The notes below the pieces were generated by a model. The model was not told the origin of the DNA and ran no database searches. It saw nothing but the letters and a program-made list of their open reading frames with translations. A stretch of DNA of 64,000 nt, from assembly GCF_003268005.1 (NCBI RefSeq), contig NZ_CP014213.1, positions 186,001-250,000 on the forward strand, in the 5' to 3' direction. This stretch comes from Methanosphaera sp. BMS. GTDB taxonomy: Archaea > Methanobacteriota > Methanobacteria > Methanobacteriales > Methanobacteriaceae. The translations under genes and the position numbers were made by a program. Within the stretch, counting starts at the first letter, position 1. Each line of letters begins with the position of its first letter. Of this stretch, positions 38,853-46,572 are shown piece after piece.

Positions 38853-40448
38853 TTATACTAAATAATCAATCTCTTGCTTCCATAATGCTATCTTATAAGC
38901 ATATTCGGTCTTATACTTCTTGTCTTTCAAAACAGCAAACTCCATCAAACGAGCAGCCTCTAATTGTCTATCCTCTTTTACTAATTCCAGTGCCCTCTTT
39001 ACAATCAAACTGGCCGAATAAGTCTTTAAAGTATCTATCAAACCATTATATTGGGCGTTGATTTTTTCATCACTTTTCATATGATCCCCAAGAGTATCAA
39101 CGGCACTAAGCAAATCTTCATCCTTCTCCAGTTTACTTAATAAATCCCAGACTTTTATGGTGGATTCATAGGAATCTGCTAAAGAGGGGTTGATTGCGAT
39201 GGCTTCTTTAATAAATGTGATTGCTAACTTATAGTTTTCAGCCCTAAGTGTTATTTTATACGCTTCAAGTATCAACTTTATCTCGGGGTTTTTGGACTTC
39301 CACATTCTAATTATTTGAGTATAATTTCTTCTTGTCTGGTAATCGGTTATAATTTCCTTTTCAAGTAACTCTATTGCATCATCTAACTTACCGGGTGTTT
39401 GTGCAAGAGTCAGAATCTCTTCTATCCTCTCGTTGATGTTCAGCTTGTTGTATCGGTTATACCTGCTTGTTGCCTGATATACTCCCTCATCAAAGAACTC
39501 GTTATCATCCAATGCAATCGAATACATCATTTCATCAATTCTTTCTAAAAACTCCTTAGCATCCTTATATCTTTGTTCGGGATTAATCGCTATGGATTTT
39601 AATATAATCTCATCAATCACCTCTGGTATATTAATGTTGTATGTACTTGGAGCTTTCAATGGAATGTCCCACGTGGATAAGTCCTGCAGGTCATAGTTTG
39701 AATATTCACTAATAAGATATGGGTATTCATTTGTTAAAAGCAGATAGAATATCACACCCACGGCGTAAACATCACTTCTGGTGGAAAACTCCTTTTTAAA
39801 TGATTCAGGTGACATATATAGTTTTGTTCCACCAAAATCATCGGCAGTACTATCACTTGACACTTCCTTTGCAAATCCGAAGTCTGATATTTTCACTTGA
39901 ATATTTCCACTTGAGTTAACTCCCATCAATATATTTCCGGCTTTCAAGTCACGATGTATAATGGGACGATTAGCACTATGAAGAGTATTCAATCCCGTCA
40001 ATATTTGTTTTATAATATTTACTACCTGCATTATGGGCATGTTAATGCCGGACTTTCTAAAAGATTGCCGGTATTCCTCTAAATCTCCCCCCTGCACATA
40101 TTCCAATATAAAATATGCCCAATTTTCTGCTTGTATGTTGTCCTGTTCTTCCAGGATGTACTCTCCACTGTAATCATATCCATATGTGGATATTATTCCC
40201 GCATCATGTATGTCAATTACATTCTCATGGCTTAGTTTTGTTGCTAATTGAACCTCTTCAAATACATTATCAGTGTTGGCACTTTGTGTCAATGGTTCTT
40301 TAATAAACTTTAATGCATGTCGTTCATTCAGGTACTTATGCTTTATAAGATATACTCGTGCAAAGGATCCTTCTCCAAGAAGTTTTTCAATAGTATATCT
40401 ATCTTTGAAAAATTTTTCTATCATGTTTTCAATCTTTTCATAATTCAA
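38853..40448 (-). CDS. Hanks-type serine/threonine protein kinase
   Basis: This 531-residue kinase shows all main motifs: glycine loop GEGSFARV, the Lys of HALKFIKE, catalytic HRDLKAGN, DFGFAKE, and the activation segment TKLYMSPES followed by SDVYAVG. The catalytic domain covers about 15-305. The rest is helical and TPR-like (about 340-531) and probably binds proteins. There is no membrane segment, unlike PknB-type receptors. I prefer a TTG start at 40448 with GGTGA four bases upstream; an ATG five codons earlier has no binding site. The adjacent FHA protein is its likely phospho-dependent partner. Confidence 0.92.
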   Translation of the reverse strand: MNYEKIENMIEKFFKDRYTIEKLLGEGSFARVYLIKHKYLNERHALKFIKEPLTQSANTDNVFEEVQLATKLSHENVIDIHDAGIISTYGYDYSGEYILEEQDNIQAENWAYFILEYVQGGDLEEYRQSFRKSGINMPIMQVVNIIKQILTGLNTLHSANRPIIHRDLKAGNILMGVNSSGNIQVKISDFGFAKEVSSDSTADDFGGTKLYMSPESFKKEFSTRSDVYAVGVIFYLLLTNEYPYLISEYSNYDLQDLSTWDIPLKAPSTYNINIPEVIDEIILKSIAINPEQRYKDAKEFLERIDEMMYSIALDDNEFFDEGVYQATSRYNRYNKLNINERIEEILTLAQTPGKLDDAIELLEKEIITDYQTRRNYTQIIRMWKSKNPEIKLILEAYKITLRAENYKLAITFIKEAIAINPSLADSYESTIKVWDLLSKLEKDEDLLSAVDTLGDHMKSDEKINAQYNGLIDTLKTYSASLIVKRALELVKEDRQLEAARLMEFAVLKDKKYKTEYAYKIALWKQEIDYLV

Positions 40449-40512
40449 TGTATCACCATGCATAAATAGTTAAAATAAAAAAAATAGTTGGGAAATTAAT
40501 GATAAATAATAT

Positions 40513-41304
40513 TTATTCATAGCTGCAATATAGGATTGCACTACCCGGTCCTTTTGATAATCTTATGAATGAACGGTTTTTAATTTTTTCATTTTTCACT
40601 ACATTATTTCCTACATATGTACCATTGGTACTTGAATCATCAACCATATACCATGTACCATCTTTGTTGTATACCCTTAAGTGTGGTTTGTCTATGCTTG
40701 AAACTGTTGTATATGTATTTGACAGTAACAATGAAAATGGACCTACATCACTAGGGGTGTAGTTTGCCATTCTTCCTATAAATGCTTCCTCATTTTCATT
40801 GATTATCAATTTCTTACCCTTGTCTTCTCCATTAAATACGGTAAAAACACAGTTATCTCCCTCTATACTTTCTTGGTTTTGTTCATATAAGTCAAGTAAT
40901 CCTTTAAGTTCTTCTGTCAGGAAGTTTATTTCTAAAAATAAATCTTCAAATGCATTGACATTAAGATAATATCCATAAGCTTCGTTTTCAAGACGTATAC
41001 CATTAGGATTTTTTGAAAGTTTCTCTCGTTCAACCAGTTCCGCTTTTAATAATTTTTTTAGATCTTGTCCTACCATTTGGGTAGATATTTTAATTCCTAT
41101 TTTTTTTAATTCCTTACGTATCATTTTAGATGTCATCGCATATTTATAAATAGGATTCTTATCTCTTGGATAAGCATTTTCCTTGTATTGTAACATTTTC
41201 AAGATTTCAAATTGGGTATTATTCTTCAAAGAGGCTAATTTGTTCATGACTTTGATTTCGGATTCATCCATATTTTCTGTGTCAATATTCCATTGTCTTC
41301 CCAT
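40513..41304 (-). CDS. Winged-helix - FHA domain regulator
   Basis: This 263-residue protein has an N-terminal winged-helix-like part (about 15-115; LKNNTQFEILKMLQ, MTSKMIRKELKKIGIKISTQMVGQDLKKLLKAELV), a linker helix, and a C-terminal FHA domain (about 155-263; IGRMANYT, SSIDKPHLRVY, WYMVDDSSTNGTYVGN). FHA domains bind phosphothreonine peptides, and the winged helix would bind DNA, so this is a candidate kinase-controlled transcription regulator. GAGGAG lies five bases before the ATG. The kinase gene follows after about 64 bases. Two perfect 16-bp palindromes lie upstream of this gene, so it could regulate itself. Confidence 0.87.
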   Translation of the reverse strand: MGRQWNIDTENMDESEIKVMNKLASLKNNTQFEILKMLQYKENAYPRDKNPIYKYAMTSKMIRKELKKIGIKISTQMVGQDLKKLLKAELVEREKLSKNPNGIRLENEAYGYYLNVNAFEDLFLEINFLTEELKGLLDLYEQNQESIEGDNCVFTVFNGEDKGKKLIINENEEAFIGRMANYTPSDVGPFSLLLSNTYTTVSSIDKPHLRVYNKDGTWYMVDDSSTNGTYVGNNVVKNEKIKNRSFIRLSKGPGSAILYCSYE

Positions 41305-41431
41305 AAAAACTCCTCATGTCAATTCTAAATTTTAATAACTTATCAATAGCTTTATAATAACCATTGCCATATAATATTACTTTTTATCATGTCACTTATT
41401 TAATAATTACTAGAAAAACTCCAGTTAAATA

Positions 41432-41447
41432 TAAAGCAAGTGCTTTA
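41432..41447 (+). promoter_or_regulatory. 16-bp palindromic site, perfect match
   Basis: TAAAGCAAGTGCTTTA, about 130 bases upstream of the FHA regulator start. Confidence 0.5.
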
Positions 41448-41487
41448 ATCAATAATATGGCTTATCTTTTTAATATTTCAATGTAAT

Positions 41488-41503
41488 TAAAGAGTCTGCT
41501 TTA
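41488..41503 (+). promoter_or_regulatory. 16-bp palindromic site, perfect match
   Basis: TAAAGAGTCTGCTTTA, 56 bases (centre to centre) from the previous site in the same promoter region, so two dimers could bind the same side of the helix or form a loop. Confidence 0.5.
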
Positions 41504-41658
41504 CTTTATGCTTAACTGATTATCTTTCCATTCCAAATAATTAATAAACATCTTATATTATCTATATTTAAATAGGATTATTGAAATAAATAGTTATAAA
41601 ATATTTTATTGCTAGCCCTGTTTCAATACCCTTATTTAAAAATAGTTTTGCATACCTT

Positions 41659-42621
41659 TTAGGGGGGTGACTCTGATTGAACTTTTTTAAGTATGTCGGA
41701 TTTTTGGTATCGGATAATATTATAGAATTCAGGCCTTTCGAGTAAATTGTCTAATATTTCCAATGCATCTTCATATCGTTCCAATCTTCTAAATACAATA
41801 CTTTTATTAAAAGCTGCATAAACATAGTGGGAATCTAAATTTAAGCATTTATCAAAGTATCTGATTGATTCTTGATAATTATCAAAGGAAAATTCCACAC
41901 CACCTTTAAAATTCAACAGGATTAAATCATTAGGATTTTCGGTCAAAGCTTTATTAAGAATATTTGTAGCTTTTTTAGGTCTTTTTTGGATGATTATTAT
42001 CTCAGCAATTTTTCTTTTAATTGGATTATTCATGATATTTTCACTATTCTTATCTTCATATATCAATTCATTTTGAAAATGCACATTTAACCTCTTAATT
42101 AATGAAAACATTACTTCTTCTGATGATGAATCTGCTATCAAAGCATTTTCATAAGAATCCAATGCATCCCAGTATTTGCCTTTTTTCTCATTTTTCAAGC
42201 CTTCAATAATTAGTTTATTTGCTTTATCATTGAAGTTTTCCAGTTTTAAATCCAAGTTATCCACTTCAAGTTTGTCAAATATTTCTTTTTTAAAGACGGT
42301 TATCACGTCACTCAATTCTGGTTTTAGTTTTATCGCATTATCAAAATAGTTCCATGCTTTTTCATATTCGTCCCTATTTTTTGATATTATGCCCAGATTT
42401 ATTAGTGCTGATGAATTTTCTTTTATCGATAAAGATTTATTAAAATATTTTTCTGCTTTGGATGTTTGTTTTAATTTCATCAAGGCACTTGCTTTGCCAT
42501 TAATGGCTTTAATATTATTCGGCTCTCTTTTTAAGATTTCATTGAATATATCTAAGGATTTTTCTGGATTTTCATGTATTTCTCCAAATGTCTTTTCAAT
42601 TAGCATATCACTCTTGGTCAT
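41659..42621 (-). CDS. TPR repeat protein
   Basis: This 320-residue cytosolic protein has about seven tetratricopeptide repeats, for example NNIKAINGKASALMKLKQTSKAEKYF, SSALINLGIISKNRDEYEKA and AFNKSIVFRRLERYEDALEIL with the usual Ala/Gly/Tyr spacing. TPRs bind other proteins; the partner is unknown. AAGGAGA lies six bases before the ATG. It is upstream of the FHA and kinase genes in the same direction but separated by a promoter region, so probably its own unit. Confidence 0.85.
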   Translation of the reverse strand: MTKSDMLIEKTFGEIHENPEKSLDIFNEILKREPNNIKAINGKASALMKLKQTSKAEKYFNKSLSIKENSSALINLGIISKNRDEYEKAWNYFDNAIKLKPELSDVITVFKKEIFDKLEVDNLDLKLENFNDKANKLIIEGLKNEKKGKYWDALDSYENALIADSSSEEVMFSLIKRLNVHFQNELIYEDKNSENIMNNPIKRKIAEIIIIQKRPKKATNILNKALTENPNDLILLNFKGGVEFSFDNYQESIRYFDKCLNLDSHYVYAAFNKSIVFRRLERYEDALEILDNLLERPEFYNIIRYQKSDILKKVQSESPP

Positions 42622-42910
42622 TCTGATCTCCTTCTTAATATTAACATAATCGGAATGAATATCGTGTTCGTGGTTAAATTAACATAGTATTATTTGCATT
42701 TTTTGATTTTCATATCCTTTCATTATGTATACTAAATGGTATTTAAAAGTAATTATATAAATTTAGGAAATCTTTTGTTTTATAAAGGAAAAGGTTTAAT
42801 TTAAAAATAGGGGTAATTAGAAAGAATGTATGTTGAAAAAGAGTAGATGGGAGCATGTTCTTGATTAGCTATGCAAATATCTAATAATTGATAAAATCAA
42901 TAACTGTATC

Positions 42911-43870
42911 TTATTTCCCATATTTTCTTGTTAATACTTTCATCACATAATCTAAATCCGAGGAATAATCAAAAAAACCATCTACTTCATAATCAACTAT
43001 ATTATCAGTGGGAACCCTTTCAGTAGTTTTTGTTTTATTTATAATGTTTTTATGTTTGTTGGTGTTTTCTTGGATGACATTCTCCTTTAGGTGATGATTG
43101 CTCTTATTTTTCGGTTGACTGTTAAAATGCACAATTTTCTCCTCGTCAAGTTCAAGGCAGTCCCTAAACATGTTGACCTTACTTATGTTCTCAGGCAGAT
43201 TCCATCCGGCTATTGAATCAATATCACATAGGTTCATACAGTTTTCAAACATTCTGTCAATGCTTTTAACAGACTTCATATTCCAATCGGATAAACCATC
43301 AAGATTATTAAGTCCAGTACAATCCTCAAACATAGAAGTCATATCTTCAATACTCGTTGTATCCCAATTTATTAAGTCTCCCAGTGATGATAGGCTGTTG
43401 CAGTTTTCAAACATGGATGATGTGTCAACTACATTAGACATGTTCCAATCCTTCATGGAGTAAATGTGGGTTAGTTTATTGCAGTTTTTAAACATTCCAT
43501 GAGAATCCTTAAGATGACTTGTATCCCATGTGTCTAGACCAGATACTGTCGTTAAGTTTTTGCAAGAATAGAACATGTAGCTAGTACTTTTAATATTAGG
43601 TGACATGTTCTGTGTAACTATAGCCTTAAGGTTAGGATATGAATATCTTCTAGTTAGCTTCTTTGTATTTTTAAGGTCTTCACTGATGTAAACTACACTT
43701 TCATTATCATCTATTTGATCCAAGCTTGTTAGATTTCTTCCATCATCAAGTACAACAAGTATGGAATAATTATCAAGTTCATATATATTTCTTGTTGTAG
43801 TGTTAAGATTTTCAAACTCTTTTAGAGAATCATTGTAGTAGTGTTTATTATAGTTTACATTTTTGTTCAT
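42911..43870 (-). CDS. Cytosolic DUF285/BspA-like repeat protein
   Basis: This 319-residue protein has an N-terminal module (EFENLNTTTRNIYELDNY, VVLDDGRNLTS) that is also present in the TIR protein at 61044-62624. About six DUF285/BspA-type repeats follow, with W(D/N)(T/M)S, MF and C signatures (NWDTTSIEDMTSMFEDCTGL). Such repeats are usually found on surface proteins, but this one has no signal peptide or anchor. The C-terminal 70 residues are polar. It looks like the TIR protein without its TIR, possibly a partner or an independent sensor. No good ribosome binding site precedes the ATG. Confidence 0.8.
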   Translation of the reverse strand: MNKNVNYNKHYYNDSLKEFENLNTTTRNIYELDNYSILVVLDDGRNLTSLDQIDDNESVVYISEDLKNTKKLTRRYSYPNLKAIVTQNMSPNIKSTSYMFYSCKNLTTVSGLDTWDTSHLKDSHGMFKNCNKLTHIYSMKDWNMSNVVDTSSMFENCNSLSSLGDLINWDTTSIEDMTSMFEDCTGLNNLDGLSDWNMKSVKSIDRMFENCMNLCDIDSIAGWNLPENISKVNMFRDCLELDEEKIVHFNSQPKNKSNHHLKENVIQENTNKHKNIINKTKTTERVPTDNIVDYEVDGFFDYSSDLDYVMKVLTRKYGK

Positions 43871-44112
43871 ACTTAATCAATACCCATAGCTAATTTTTTA
43901 ATTATTGAATTATAGTTATGGGATTCATTTTACTTAATGATTTCATAAGATAAACAAGATATTCTTGGCATTCATATTATCAGGAATATCCTAAAACTGA
44001 TATTATATCTACATTAAGATAATGATTAATTCATTAAAGAAAATAATTTACCACATATATATCCTATCTAGACAATAATACATAAATGATAAGTATTGAT
44101 GTGGTGATATTT

Positions 44113-44526
44113 TTGATTAAAGAGGAATTTAAATCTAGGAATATATTTAATAGCTTTAAATATGCATTAGCAGGTATAACAAAATCAATTTCTCAGGAGC
44201 GAAATCTTAAAATACAATTGATAATCATGATAATGGTAGTTATTATAGGATTATATTTATCAATAAGCGTTTATGAATGGATTATATGTATAATATTATT
44301 TGGTTTGGTTATCAGTTTTGAGATATTTAACACTGCAATAGAAAATACCGTTGATTTTATAGAAAAAAATAGAAATGACAATAGATGGAAGATAGATGAA
44401 AATGCAAGGCTAGCAAAGGATGCATCAGCAGGAGCTGTACTCGTAGTCTCAATTACTTCAGCATTAATTGGGTTGATGATATTCATACCAAAAATTATGA
44501 TGAACTTATATAGTTTTATCACGTAA
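44113..44526 (+). CDS. dgkA: DgkA-type membrane kinase (diacylglycerol or undecaprenol kinase family)
   Basis: This 137-residue membrane protein has the family signatures NSFKYALAGI, NLKIQL, FEIFNTAIENTVDF and AKDASAGAVLV, with three membrane segments (about 40-55, 58-75, 108-130). The family phosphorylates a lipid alcohol with ATP. The natural substrate in archaea is uncertain and could be a polyprenol or archaeol-type lipid. I chose the TTG at 44113, with GTGGTGAT five bases upstream; an in-frame ATG at 44086 would add nine residues not typical of the family. It is a single plus-strand gene between two minus-strand units. Confidence 0.88.
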   Translation: MIKEEFKSRNIFNSFKYALAGITKSISQERNLKIQLIIMIMVVIIGLYLSISVYEWIICIILFGLVISFEIFNTAIENTVDFIEKNRNDNRWKIDENARLAKDASAGAVLVVSITSALIGLMIFIPKIMMNLYSFIT

Positions 44527-44616
44527 ATCCTTAAAAATAAATAATGAGGTGAAACAATAAGTATGGCCTGATTAAATGATTACTTTGCTTATTAAATTAA
44601 ATTACAATCAAGTAAA

Positions 44617-46128
44617 CTAATCATCTGGTCGAATTAATTTTCGATATGCTGTATTTCTTATAATGTACTCTGAACCTAAGAGGAAAAGAAAGTACAATAA
44701 ATCGTTATCATTAATCTTGTTTACGGCTCTTATTTTCACATCAAGATATTTTCCTTCTAAACATATTTTATAACAGCCCCATTCAGATATAGTATGGCTG
44801 GTGTAGATATTTGCATACTTCTTATCAAATTTTTTTTCAATTTGGATAATGGCTATTCGTCTAACCTTCCAATTGTCTGCAAATGATGCTAGTTTTGTAT
44901 GATTATCAGGATTATTGATTTTATCCATTAGTTTATCTAAAAATGGGTAGAATAGATTATTCCAATTGTTAAGAAGTAAATCCCTGATAATTGTCTCATC
45001 GTTAAGTTTATCCCATAGCATTTCTATACAGTGGGGGGTTCTGATTAGGAGATTCTTAAAGTATTGCTCATCATTAATCTTCTTAAGGCAGTTTTCTCTG
45101 AGATTGTCATCATATTCTGATTTATCATAGATTTCTTTGATTATTTCTTCATCCAATATCCTATCCAATGCAAGAAGTCTATTTTTTCTATCGGGATCAT
45201 TCAATACTACCTGTTTTAATAACTCTTGATTTTGCGTATTCTTTATTGCATTCATTCTAATTGATGGGTTTGGATTTAATAATAGATATCTTATATTTTT
45301 ATCCATGTCATTCAAATCAAGAGTTTCATCTTCAAAGTAGTCATTATAGGTCATGTTCATGTGTTCCTGATTGTGATTTTCATTTGAAAATATATTCGCC
45401 AAAATGAATTTTTTATTAGAATCTTTGTTTTCATCCATCCTTTTTTTGACGGTATTTTTAACATATTCATTATTGCTATTGTCCAATATGTAGTTTAACA
45501 GTTGTTTATTGTCTATGGAGTTTATTATCAAGTCAATGAAGTCCTCTTCAGATTCGGTTAAAAAAACGTCATCATCCGGTAACTGGGTGTATAAAAAATA
45601 TTCATCGGTTATATATTCACGGCATTTACTCTTAAGGAATCCATCCTCAATGTTTAACAATACATTTGGCAGCATGAATGGATATTTCTTTGATAATTCT
45701 TCCATGGCTATTATTCTGAAAGAAGAATCATAATCCTCATTAAGTATAACATCTAATAGTAAATTGCAATCATCTAGGTTTTCCAGTATTATTTGAATTA
45801 ATGTAAACTCATAATCCTCCATGTTTTTCAAAATGTTAAGAAGCAATCCTTTGTTTTTAATTTTTCTAGCAGCATATTCTATCGTTTCGTAGTCTACATC
45901 CTCCAGCATCAGTTTATATAATAAGTCATCATCATTTATTTTCTCAACACATTTCTTGGATATTGTCATGTTCTGGCTGTCACGTGCTAATTTAAACAGT
46001 ACCTCTTTGCTGGTGATATCCTCAATCAAGTCCATTCTACTTTCGATATCATTTTCTTCGTTTAATATTATCCTCAAAACTTCTTCATATTTCTTTGGAA
46101 CATCAATTATGTAACTATTTTCAACCAA
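44617..46128 (-). CDS. HEAT-like repeat protein
   Basis: This 503-residue helical-repeat protein, acidic and cytosolic, has units such as NESRMDLIEDI, PDRKNRLLALDRI, NPSIRMNAIKN and DVKIRAVNKINDNDLLYFL. It resembles the HEAT protein at 34791-36083 in repeat style, so the two may be distant paralogues. The TTG start has GGGGTGA five bases upstream. It is transcribed away from the HD-RyR genes, sharing an intergenic region that holds the palindromic site. Probably a protein-binding scaffold. Confidence 0.78.
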   Translation of the reverse strand: MVENSYIIDVPKKYEEVLRIILNEENDIESRMDLIEDITSKEVLFKLARDSQNMTISKKCVEKINDDDLLYKLMLEDVDYETIEYAARKIKNKGLLLNILKNMEDYEFTLIQIILENLDDCNLLLDVILNEDYDSSFRIIAMEELSKKYPFMLPNVLLNIEDGFLKSKCREYITDEYFLYTQLPDDDVFLTESEEDFIDLIINSIDNKQLLNYILDNSNNEYVKNTVKKRMDENKDSNKKFILANIFSNENHNQEHMNMTYNDYFEDETLDLNDMDKNIRYLLLNPNPSIRMNAIKNTQNQELLKQVVLNDPDRKNRLLALDRILDEEIIKEIYDKSEYDDNLRENCLKKINDEQYFKNLLIRTPHCIEMLWDKLNDETIIRDLLLNNWNNLFYPFLDKLMDKINNPDNHTKLASFADNWKVRRIAIIQIEKKFDKKYANIYTSHTISEWGCYKICLEGKYLDVKIRAVNKINDNDLLYFLFLLGSEYIIRNTAYRKLIRPDD

Positions 46129-46572
46129 TCAAGTCACCCCTGCCAGCTATCTATTTATGCAATTATTTTTTGGATTAATCTCATGTTCATATGGCTTAAT
46201 TAATATAGTGTCAAATTTAAATATATTATATATAATTTATCATATTATTTTAATGATATAAGGTTATGAAAGAAAAATGTTTACTGTAAAATAAGGGATG
46301 ATTAAGGGTTATTATGCTAATAGAAGCCTATTTGATATAAATGTATCTTAACTAAAGTATTTGCTTTAGGTAAGTTAAATATTTTTTATAATATAAATAA
46401 GAGTAAATCATATTTTATTATTTTATTGAATTAAACGGATATGTTAAAAATAATGTTGCATTTTAATTCTGTATAAACTGATATGCATCTTTTATTTTAT
46501 AAAAGCAATATTTTATTATTAAATGATAATTTATGATTATAAATTATATGAAATCTAATTTAAGTGATGCCA
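46129..46572. other. Divergent promoter region between the HEAT and HD-RyR genes
   Basis: 444 AT-rich bases containing the palindrome at 46353-46368 and two TATA-like sequences toward the HD-RyR gene (about 46386-46397 and 46533-46547); the second would give a short leader. No gene seen. Confidence 0.55.
46353..46368 (+). promoter_or_regulatory. 16-bp palindromic site, perfect match
   Basis: TAAAGTATTTGCTTTA, between the divergent HEAT and HD-RyR genes, followed within 20 bases by a TATA-like stretch. Confidence 0.5.

Larger units (their letters stand above)
41305..41658. other. Promoter region of the FHA gene
   Basis: 354 AT-rich bases with two copies of the palindrome (41432-41447, 41488-41503) and a TATA-like TTATTATAAAG on the minus strand about 50-60 bases before the FHA start. 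No gene seen. Confidence 0.55.
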
